From assembly GCA_039679855.1 (NCBI GenBank), contig JBDKUE010000197.1, positions 1 to 7,781 on the forward strand: 7,781 nt of DNA. The letters are read 5' to 3'. The notes beneath the pieces were generated by a model. It was not told the origin of the DNA, made no database searches, and saw only the letters and a list, made by a program, of their open reading frames with translations. How positions within the stretch are numbered: position 1 is the first letter of the stretch; each line of letters opens with the position of its first letter. Source of the DNA: UBA5314 sp039679855 (GTDB lineage: Bacteria > Bacillota > Syntrophomonadia > Syntrophomonadales > Syntrophomonadaceae). A program made the translations under genes and the position numbers. Of the stretch, positions 1 through 6,115 are shown one piece after another.

Positions 1-1
1 A

Positions 2-877
2 AAGAGTAAAGTGGTCAGCCTGAAAGAAGCCATGGGGCTGGTAGAAGACGGTGACACCATTTTTACCGGCGGCATCGTTGAAGACAGAAGGCCCGTAGCC
101 GCCGCTATGGAGATTGTGCGCCAGAAGAAAAAGAACCTGGTGCTGTTTGGAACCTGCTCGCTCTGTGATGACATCCTGGTGGGCGGGGGCTGTGTGGAAG
201 CGTACCGGGGTTGCTATACCTCCAACGGCGCTTTCGGCATTTCACCCAATTTGAAGAGGAGGGCCGAAGCAGGCACTATTGTCACTGATGAAATCGGCCA
301 TCTCGATCTGAGCATAGGACTCATGGCCGCTCAGGCGGGAGTGCCCTTCATTGCTTCCAAGACTTGCATCGGCACCGATGTGTTGAATCCGGCCTATGAC
401 AACCTTGCCGAAGTAAGCAAATGGGCCAGAGACAAGAGCATGCTTCCCAACCAAAAATATGTCCTTATGGAGGACCCTTTCTTTAATATGGGAACCGTGC
501 AGCTGGTTCCCGCTATCAAACTGGATGTTTGCATCTGCCATGTTCAGATGGTGGGTGAAGAAGGAACCGTTAGAATTGATGGGAGTTTGACCTTTGATCA
601 TTTCGCCGCTCTTTCTGCCAAGAAAGTGATTGTCACGGCGGAAAAGGTAGTGCCGGAATCATATATCAGGCAAGACCCCAACCGTAACTGCATCCCGTCC
701 ACATCGGTGGATCTGGTGGTGGAGCTTCCCTGGGGGGCCCATCCTGGTCAGGTCTACAATGCCTACGACATGGATATCCCATTCCTTCAGGAATACGCCA
801 AGAGCTGCGCCACCCAGGAGGGCTTTGACAAATGGGCCGAAGCCTGGATTTTTAATGAAAACGGCCATGAGGACTAG
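2..877 (+). CDS. CoA transferase family I, subunit A (GctA-like), 5' partial and closed by an in-frame amber codon
   Basis: Alpha subunit of a glutaconate-CoA-transferase-like enzyme, a cytoplasmic A/B complex that transfers CoA from an acyl-CoA to a free acid. Numbering from the GTG at 11, seen motifs are GDTIFTGGIVEDRRP (14-28; the family Gly-Gly loop), CYTSNGAFG (68-76), VQLVPAIKLDVCICHVQ (163-179), EEGTVRIDG (183-191), IRQDPNRNCIP (219-229), WGAHPGQ (241-247) and TQEGFDKW (268-275). The GTG at 11 is probably not the start: no ribosome binding site precedes it, and codons at 2-10 read K-S-K in frame, giving a usual family N-terminus (K-x-x-V-V-S-L-K-E-A), so the true start is just left of the window. 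The TAG at 875-877 cuts off about 30 residues present in the family (GctA is about 320 residues) and in the paralogue at 1880-2836; see the tail entry. Partner is the B subunit at 967-1773. The acid used cannot be told from sequence. Confidence 0.88.
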   Translation, partial: KSKVVSLKEAMGLVEDGDTIFTGGIVEDRRPVAAAMEIVRQKKKNLVLFGTCSLCDDILVGGGCVEAYRGCYTSNGAFGISPNLKRRAEAGTIVTDEIGHLDLSIGLMAAQAGVPFIASKTCIGTDVLNPAYDNLAEVSKWARDKSMLPNQKYVLMEDPFFNMGTVQLVPAIKLDVCICHVQMVGEEGTVRIDGSLTFDHFAALSAKKVIVTAEKVVPESYIRQDPNRNCIPSTSVDLVVELPWGAHPGQVYNAYDMDIPFLQEYAKSCATQEGFDKWAEAWIFNENGHED

Positions 878-967
878 ATCAACCAACTGGGTGCCAGCCG
901 TTTGGAGAAGCTCCGGGCCAAGCCGCCTTACGGCTACGCCCCGAGATCGAAAGGAGGGGTGCAATAA
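875..967 (+). other. Orphaned or read-through C-terminal tail of the first CoA transferase A subunit
   Basis: After the TAG at 875-877 the same frame stays open for 29 codons (878-964) and stops at TAA 965-967, which overlaps the ATG of the next gene as TAATG. The tail begins I-N-Q-L-G-A-S-R-L, matching the C-terminal K-M-V-G-Y-D-R-L region of the paralogue at 1880-2836 with no gap, the amber codon falling on its Tyr292 (TAC). With the tail the protein would be about 321 residues, the usual family length. The tail also contains the ribosome binding site for the next gene (AAGGAGG, 951-957). So the tail is ancestral coding sequence; whether it is still translated is unknown. Confidence 0.8.
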
Positions 968-1773
968 TGGCTAAGAAGTACGCAAAACCGGGTGAATATT
1001 CGCCAGTAGAAGCGATGGTCGCCCATTCGGCCAGATTCTTAAAGAATTTTGACGGCAAGAAAGGCCTGATTGGAACCGGGCTGCCCCTGGTGGCCTCCCA
1101 GCTGGCCAAAAAGATCTACAGCCCCGACATGATCATCTTCGTGGAAACCGGCCAGGCCGACGCCAATCCCCAGGAACTGGCCATTTCTATAATGGACAGC
1201 CGCCTGACCTACGGATCGTCCTGGCAGATGGGGGATCCGGAAGGGCTGTTCCCTTTGAGCCGCAACGAAATAGACTTCGGGTTTATAGGCGGTGCCCAGA
1301 TCGATAAATATGGCAACGTCAATTCAACTTTTATCGGAGGTGATTATAACAAACCGGCCAAGCGGCTGGCGGGTACTGCCGGAGCTGTGGATATCGGGGT
1401 TTTTGCCAAAACCACGGTTATCCTTATGGCCCACCAGAAACGGCGGGTATGCGAGTTTGTCGACTATCTTACCACCCCCGGCTGGATGGTCAAAAAATGG
1501 CCGGAAGGGACCCTGGTCAGGCGCGAGGAACTGGGCATGCAGGGCGGCCCCAGCTGTTTCATATCATCCCTGGGGATATTGAAATTCGACGATACCACCA
1601 AGATCATGTACCTGGACCAGTACTTCCCCGGGATTACTCCCGATGAGGTAAAGGCCAACACCGGCTTTGATATCGACGTATCCCGGGCTACCGAAGCGGA
1701 GCCGGTCCTGGTTGATGAAATCCGCCTGCTGCGGGAAGAAATCGATCCGCTCAACATTTATAAGATGAGATAG
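967..1773 (+). CDS. CoA transferase family I, subunit B (GctB-like)
   Basis: Beta subunit of the first CoA-transferase pair, 268 residues, as usual for GctB. In this family the beta subunit carries the glutamate that becomes the covalent glutamyl-CoA intermediate. Here it is Glu60 in IIFVETGQ (56-63), aligned with V-E-S-G of GctB as I recall it. Other family motifs are GTGLPLVASQLAKK (36-49), FIGGAQIDKYGNVNSTFIGG (106-125), RLAGTAGAVD (133-142), DYLTTPGW (166-173), GILKFD (203-208) and the C-terminal LREEIDP (255-261). The active-site glycine segment reads GTAGAV where the second B subunit and GctB have GSGGAN, a possible substrate-specificity difference. The start ATG has AAGGAGG at 951-957 and overlaps the TAA of the upstream frame (TAATG), implying translational coupling to the A subunit. 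It ends in TAG. Substrate not determinable. Confidence 0.93.
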   Translation: MAKKYAKPGEYSPVEAMVAHSARFLKNFDGKKGLIGTGLPLVASQLAKKIYSPDMIIFVETGQADANPQELAISIMDSRLTYGSSWQMGDPEGLFPLSRNEIDFGFIGGAQIDKYGNVNSTFIGGDYNKPAKRLAGTAGAVDIGVFAKTTVILMAHQKRRVCEFVDYLTTPGWMVKKWPEGTLVRREELGMQGGPSCFISSLGILKFDDTTKIMYLDQYFPGITPDEVKANTGFDIDVSRATEAEPVLVDEIRLLREEIDPLNIYKMR

Positions 1774-1879
1774 CAGTACCAAGAATACCCCCTTATATAT
1801 AAAAGAAACGGCGCGGCCAAAGCCTTTCAGGCTCCGAAGAGGATGGATAGAGCGCCGGAATACGAAGGAGGAGAGAGTT

Positions 1880-2836
1880 ATGAATTTTGTGCCGATGACC
1901 CCCGGGAAAGGGCGCGCCAAACCGCTGGTCGACAAAGTCATTAGCGCCCAAGCGGCTGTCGAAAAATTCATTCATGAAGGATGCTACCTGGGTATGACCG
2001 TTAGCGCAGCCCCGGCGGCCTTGATCTGGGAAATGGTGCGGCAAAGAGACCGGATCAAAACCCTGGATTTAGTCATCACCAGTCAGATCGGCATGTCTTC
2101 AGCCCTGATCGGCGCCGGCCTGGTGCGCAAGATCGAAATGGCCTACAACTGGGGCGGGATCGAAGGCGAAGACAAGGTTTTCCGCCGGGCGGTGGAAAAA
2201 GGTATTCCCCGGCCCCTGGAGGTGGAAGACTATAGTAATTTTGGAGCGGCCATGAGATGGCTGGCCGGCTCTATGGGCCTCCCCTTTATGCCCACCAAAT
2301 CGCAGCTGGGCTCTGACATTATCAAACACAATCCCAAAATCAAAGTCATTGAAGATCCCTATTCGGGAGAACCGCTGTCCCTGGTTCCGGCTTCCAATCC
2401 GGACGTGGCAGTTATTCATGCCTCCCGGGCGGATGAGATCGGCAACGTTCAGTGCTACGGCATCTACGGCAACACCGATACCCTGGCCCGGGCCGCCCGA
2501 ACTGTAATCGTCAGTGTTGAAGAGATCGTCACCCAGAACGAGGTGCGCCGCCAGCCCAACCTGACCGTTATACCCTACTATTACGTAGACGCAGTGGTCC
2601 ATGCCCCGTTTGGAGCCCACTGGCGCGAAGCGCCCTTCTTTTACCACCATGACCTGGCCTATGGGCTGGACGCCTACCGCCAGTTTGCCACCCAGGAAGG
2701 CTTTGAACAGTGGATGGAAAAGCACATTTTGGGCACCAGGGACTGGGATGAATACTGCAAAATGGTCGGCTATGACCGGCTCAACCGCTTAATGCAAAGT
2801 GAGCACAAATATCAGAAAATGGGCGAAGTGAGGTGA
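1880..2836 (+). CDS. CoA transferase family I, subunit A, second pair (GctA-like, divergent)
   Basis: Second alpha subunit, 318 residues, a distant paralogue of the first gene. Shared family motifs are LGLPF-like MGLPFMPTKSQLGSD (132-146), LVPASNPDVAVIHASRAD (168-185), EIGNVQ (186-191), EVRRQPNLTVIP (221-232), FGAHW (244-248), TQEGFEQW (271-278) and the C-terminal DWDEYCKMVGYDRL (288-301). The N-terminal CoA-site loop differs: where the first A subunit has FTGGIVEDRRP, this one has LGMTVSAAPAA (37-47), without the Gly-Gly pair. The N-terminus is extended by about 17 residues. The ATG at 1880 is supported by AAGGAGG at 1865-1871; Met6 has no such site. The 106-base gap before it shows no terminator, only a short AGCCT/AGGCT hairpin. 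The stop is TGA, followed after 6 bases by its B subunit. Family call is safe; substrate unknown, and an acyl-CoA ring hydrolase of the IpdAB type is a conceivable alternative. Confidence 0.88.
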   Translation: MNFVPMTPGKGRAKPLVDKVISAQAAVEKFIHEGCYLGMTVSAAPAALIWEMVRQRDRIKTLDLVITSQIGMSSALIGAGLVRKIEMAYNWGGIEGEDKVFRRAVEKGIPRPLEVEDYSNFGAAMRWLAGSMGLPFMPTKSQLGSDIIKHNPKIKVIEDPYSGEPLSLVPASNPDVAVIHASRADEIGNVQCYGIYGNTDTLARAARTVIVSVEEIVTQNEVRRQPNLTVIPYYYVDAVVHAPFGAHWREAPFFYHHDLAYGLDAYRQFATQEGFEQWMEKHILGTRDWDEYCKMVGYDRLNRLMQSEHKYQKMGEVR

Positions 2837-2842
2837 TTTTGA

Positions 2843-3718
2843 ATGGCTAATTATGCGAAAGACTACAGTCTTCCTGAACTGATGGCGGTTTCGGCCGCCC
2901 GGGAAATACAGGACGGGGAACTGGCCTTTATCGGCGTGGGTATGCCTCTGATGGCGGCCACGGTGGCCAAGTACACCCATGCCCCCAATTTCAACATGAT
3001 GGTGGAATACGGAGCTGCCGGACCTTCCCCCCGCCGCCTGCCCATGTGCGTCAACTGTGCGGTCAACTGTGAGCGGGCCTACTATACCGGCACTCAGAGA
3101 GAGGTCATGGGGGCTCAACAGGCCGGTTTTGTCGATGTTGCCTGCATCAGCGGGGCTCAGATTGATAAATTCGGCAACTTGAACTCCACCATGATTGGAG
3201 AGGATTACTTAAATCCCAAAGTTCGGCTGGCCGGCAGCGGCGGTGCCAATGACCTGGCATCCTCGGCCGGGCGCACCATTATAATGATGCGCCAGGACGG
3301 CCGCAACTTCGTGGAAAAGCTAGATTATCTCACCTCACCCGGACACCTAAGCGGACCGGGAGCCAGAGCAAGAGCAGGACTGCCGGGAGGGGGACCGCAA
3401 GCCGTTATCACTACCATGGGCATTTACCGTTTTGATGAAGAAACCCGGGAGATGTTCCTGGATAAGGTGCATCCGGGGGTCGATGTAGAGAAGGTAAAAG
3501 CCTCAGTTAAATGGGAGCTTCAGGTTTCGCCCCAACTTGGTGAAACCGAGCCGCCCACCGAGGAGCAGGTTATGATAATGCGCACCCTGGACCCCCTGGC
3601 GGTATATTTGGGCAACGGCCGGGCGCTTCTGGCCGGAGACTTTGAAGCCTTTATGGGCATGTTCGAAAACAGTTATGGTCCTATGGGCGAGCTAATGCGA
3701 TCCAAAGGTTTATTATAG
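2843..3718 (+). CDS. CoA transferase family I, subunit B, second pair (GctB-like, with C-terminal extension)
   Basis: Second beta subunit, 291 residues. The catalytic glutamate is kept as Glu55 in MMVEYG (52-57). Family motifs are GVGMPLMAATVAK (31-43), SGAQIDKFGNLNSTMIGEDY (103-122), RLAGSGGAND (128-137), DYLTSPG (161-167), the glycine-rich GPGARARAGLPGGGPQ (171-186), GIYRFDEETREMFLD (193-207) and LDPLAVY (249-255). It resembles classical GctB more closely than the first B subunit does at GSGGAN. Two oddities: a cysteine cluster C69-x2-C72-x3-C76 in the segment just after the active site, and about 33 residues (259-291) beyond the normal family end, rich in Met and Gly. The ribosome binding site GAGGTGA (2830-2836) overlaps the end of the upstream gene, 6 bases before the ATG, so A and B are coupled. 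It ends in TAG. Substrate unknown. Confidence 0.92.
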   Translation: MANYAKDYSLPELMAVSAAREIQDGELAFIGVGMPLMAATVAKYTHAPNFNMMVEYGAAGPSPRRLPMCVNCAVNCERAYYTGTQREVMGAQQAGFVDVACISGAQIDKFGNLNSTMIGEDYLNPKVRLAGSGGANDLASSAGRTIIMMRQDGRNFVEKLDYLTSPGHLSGPGARARAGLPGGGPQAVITTMGIYRFDEETREMFLDKVHPGVDVEKVKASVKWELQVSPQLGETEPPTEEQVMIMRTLDPLAVYLGNGRALLAGDFEAFMGMFENSYGPMGELMRSKGLL

Positions 3719-3812
3719 GAATGTTTTCGCCGACCACAGAAGGGAAAGTGTCAACAGGTATGGCGACCTGCAGTAAAGATACAGAGAATATAAGGGGAAA
3801 GGAGCAATATTA

Positions 3813-4991
3813 ATGCGCGAAGTAGTAATTGTCAGTGGAATGAGGACTCCGATTGGTGATTTTTTAGGGACTCTCAAGGATTTCAGCGCATCTGACCTGG
3901 GAACCATAGCCTTGAAAGCGGCTATTGATAAGGCTGGGATTAAACCGGACCAGATTGAAGAGGTAGCAGCCGGTCATGTATATCAAGCGGGATGCAAGGG
4001 AAACCCGGGCCGCCAGGTGACACTGGGGGCAGGATGTCCAGTTGAAACCGTATCTCTAACCGTAAATCAACAGTGCGCCTCTTCCATGCGGGCTACCGAG
4101 ATCATCAGCCAGGAAATCATGATGGGCAAGATCGATATTGGTGCCGCCGTAGGCCATGAAAGTATGACCAATATACCCTATCTTCTTCTCAAGGCCCGCA
4201 TGGGTTATCGGATGGGTTCCGATAAGCTCGAAGACGGCATGATGTATGACGCCTTTATTGATCCGTTTTATAATTACCATGCCGGAGTCACCGCCGAAAA
4301 CCTGGTGGAAATGTACGAAATAACCCGCCAGGAGGCTGATGAGTGGGGCGTGATGAGCAATCAACGGGCCTGCCGGGCGATAGCCGAGGGGAAATTCAAA
4401 GAAGAGATAGCGCCAGTGGAAATCAAGACCAAGAAAGGGACCACTCTATTCGACACTGACGAACATCCCAACCCGAAAGCCAACATGGAGTCCATGGCCA
4501 AATTGAAGCCGGCCTTTAAAAAAGATGGAATTATAACCGCCGGAAATGCTTCCGCTATAAATGACGGGGCCTCCGCACTTATAATCATGGCTGCTGAAAA
4601 AGCCAAAGAACTGGGCATCAAACCGCTGGCCCGCATTGTGGCTACTGCATCAGCCTCGGTTGATCCCAAGATAATGGGTATCGGAGTAGTGCCCGCCGTA
4701 CGCCAGGCTTTAAAACTGGGCAACATGAGTCTGGACGATATGGAGCTGTGCGAATTCAACGAAGCCTTTGCTGCCCAGGTCATTGCCTGTAATCGCGAAC
4801 TCAAGATAGATGTGGATAAGATAAATGTCCTGGGGTCCGGGGTTGGTTTGGGACACCCGGTGGGTATGACCGGCGCCCGCCTGATCTTGACCCTGATGCA
4901 CGAGATGCAGAGAAGTAATAAGCAATTCGGCATCGCTTCGCTCTGTTCAGGCGGTGGCCCGGCCATGGCTACAATAATTGAAGCCTTGTAA
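3813..4991 (+). CDS. Thiolase (acetyl-CoA C-acyltransferase family)
   Basis: A thiolase of 392 residues, the standard length, catalysing cleavage of a 3-ketoacyl-CoA with CoA, or the reverse Claisen condensation of two acyl-CoAs. The nucleophile is Cys88 in VNQQCASSMRA (84-94). The other catalytic residues are present: N316-E-A-F-A (316-320), His348 in GLGHP (345-349) and Cys378 in CSGGG (378-382). The N-terminus R-T-P-I-G-D-F-L-G (11-19) is typical. Two normally strict segments are altered: the nucleophile motif is C-A-S-S rather than C-G-S-G, and the His loop reads N-V-L-G-S-G-V-G-L-G-H-P rather than N-x-x-G-G-A-I-A-L-G-H-P. It is therefore a divergent thiolase subgroup, and the chain length accepted is uncertain. 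The ATG is preceded by AAAGGAG (3798-3804). A 94-base gap to the previous gene has only a 5-bp hairpin (3755-3770) without a T-run. The dehydrogenase follows after 24 bases. Confidence 0.93.
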   Translation: MREVVIVSGMRTPIGDFLGTLKDFSASDLGTIALKAAIDKAGIKPDQIEEVAAGHVYQAGCKGNPGRQVTLGAGCPVETVSLTVNQQCASSMRATEIISQEIMMGKIDIGAAVGHESMTNIPYLLLKARMGYRMGSDKLEDGMMYDAFIDPFYNYHAGVTAENLVEMYEITRQEADEWGVMSNQRACRAIAEGKFKEEIAPVEIKTKKGTTLFDTDEHPNPKANMESMAKLKPAFKKDGIITAGNASAINDGASALIIMAAEKAKELGIKPLARIVATASASVDPKIMGIGVVPAVRQALKLGNMSLDDMELCEFNEAFAAQVIACNRELKIDVDKINVLGSGVGLGHPVGMTGARLILTLMHEMQRSNKQFGIASLCSGGGPAMATIIEAL

Positions 4992-5015
4992 AGATATATT
5001 AAGGAGGAGTTAGGT

Positions 5016-5873
5016 ATGGCAGTAAAAAAGCTGGGAGTCCTGGGCGCCGGCACCATGGGCGCCGGCATCGCACAAGTTGCGGCTCAATCGGGACTACAGG
5101 TTGTACTCATTGACCTTGACCAGGCCTTTGTTGATAAAGCAATAAAGGGAATGACCAAGAACTGGGAGAAGGATGTAAACAAGGGCAAGATAGCGGAACA
5201 GGATAAGGACCAATTCCTGAGTAATATTACTACCAGTGTCCATAATATTGACTTCAAGGACTGCGATCTGGTAATTGAAGTTATTGTTGAGAATCTGGAC
5301 ATCAAGAAAAGGGTCTTCAAGGACCTGAACGACATCTGTTCGCCGCACACGGTTATTGCTTCTAATACGTCTGGTTTCAGCATTACCGAGATCGCGGCCG
5401 CCAGTGGAAGACCGGACAGGGTGGTGGGGATGCATTTCTTCAATCCGGTTCCAGTGATGAAGCTGGTGGAAGTAATCCCAGGGGCTGAGACTACCGAAGA
5501 GGTAATGGCACTGGCTATGGAAACATGTACGGTTATCGGCAAAAAGGCCATACGCGCTAAGGAGGCCCCGGGATTCATCGTGAACCGGATCCTGGTTCCT
5601 TACTTGAACGATGCGGCCACCGCTTATCAGGAAGGGGTAGCGTCGGCTGCGGAAATAGATGAAGCTATGAAGCTGGGCGCCAATATGCCCATAGGCCCCC
5701 TGGCTTTATGCGACCTGGTCGGAATTGATGTCCTGCTGATGGTGGTTGAATACTTCTACAAAGAATTCGGCGATCCCAAATTCCGCCCGTCGCTGGCTTT
5801 AAAACAAAAGGTTCGGGCCGGCCATTATGGAGTAAAAAGCGGCAAGGGCTTTTTTGATTACACTAAAAAATAG
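5016..5873 (+). CDS. hbd: 3-hydroxyacyl-CoA (3-hydroxybutyryl-CoA) dehydrogenase
   Basis: NAD-dependent oxidation of (S)-3-hydroxyacyl-CoA to 3-ketoacyl-CoA, or the reverse in butyrate formation; soluble homo-oligomer. At 285 residues it matches stand-alone clostridial Hbd (about 282). The N-terminal Rossmann domain has LGAGTMGAGIAQ (9-20; GxGxxG) and an acidic end of strand 2 (LIDLD, Asp33), which favours NAD over NADP. Catalytic residues fit the family spacing: Ser119 in ASNTSG, His140 in MHFFNPVP, Glu152 in LVEVIPG and Asn190 in PGFIVNR. The C-terminal dimerisation domain contains PIGPLALCDLVGID and ends with the usual GVKSGKGFFDY. The ribosome binding site AAGGAGG is at 5001-5007. It is last in the cluster, 24 bases after the thiolase whose substrate it would supply, and is followed by the terminator at 5985-6019. 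Stop is TAG. Preference for C4 substrate is inferred from family resemblance only. Confidence 0.95.
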   Translation: MAVKKLGVLGAGTMGAGIAQVAAQSGLQVVLIDLDQAFVDKAIKGMTKNWEKDVNKGKIAEQDKDQFLSNITTSVHNIDFKDCDLVIEVIVENLDIKKRVFKDLNDICSPHTVIASNTSGFSITEIAAASGRPDRVVGMHFFNPVPVMKLVEVIPGAETTEEVMALAMETCTVIGKKAIRAKEAPGFIVNRILVPYLNDAATAYQEGVASAAEIDEAMKLGANMPIGPLALCDLVGIDVLLMVVEYFYKEFGDPKFRPSLALKQKVRAGHYGVKSGKGFFDYTKK

Positions 5874-5984
5874 GAAGAATAAAAGGTTAATCCCGCTCCC
5901 CCCGGCGGGCTAAACACACGACGGGCCTTATACTTCATTCATCCTCTATATAAAACTAAAGTGATGATCCCCTATATATATTCT

Positions 5985-6019
5985 GGGGCTGCCTTATAGA
6001 GCAGCCCCCTATTCTTTTT
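5985..6019 (+). terminator. Rho-independent terminator of the acyl-CoA gene cluster
   Basis: A perfect 8-bp GC-rich stem (GGGGCTGC 5985-5992 with GCAGCCCC 6001-6008), an 8-base loop, and a T-rich tract (TATTCTTTTT, 6010-6019) follow the dehydrogenase. The rest of the gene-free stretch 5874-6115 holds a smaller CCCGC/GCGGG hairpin (5892-5909) without a T-run and AT-rich sequence. I see no convincing -35/-10 pair for rlmB there. Confidence 0.9.
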
Positions 6020-6115
6020 ATCGGGATATAAGATATTATAGGAATGCATGATGATAACACTGCTGTCAAAGTATAAAGTATAGGTAAATCCGATTACCGG
6101 TCTTGGGCAAGGGGG

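Noticed and set aside
875..877. Pyrrolysine as the firm explanation for the amber codon
   Set aside because: No pyl genes are in the window, TAG is the commonest stop here, and the paralogue has ordinary Tyr at the site. Kept only as one option to test.
1774..1879. Promoter or terminator in the gap between the two CoA transferase pairs
   Set aside because: There is a TATATAAAA stretch but no matching -35 box at proper spacing, and the AGCCT/AGGCT hairpin has no T-run.
2099..2725. Open frame on the minus strand (208 codons) opposite the second CoA transferase A subunit
   Set aside because: Antisense to a well-supported gene, with no recognisable domain and no start signal.
4361..5068. Long open frame on the minus strand (235 codons) across the thiolase gene
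   Set aside because: It lies wholly opposite a thiolase with all catalytic motifs, has no ribosome binding site, and its composition (Ser/Ala/Pro/Ile-rich) is that of an antisense shadow.
5969..5999. Alternative pairing upstream of the terminator (CCCC 5969-5972 with GGGG 5985-5988; CTATA with TATAG), suggesting an antiterminator
   Set aside because: Only 4-5 weak pairs, located at the 3' end of the operon where attenuation would serve no evident gene; more likely chance in AT-rich sequence.
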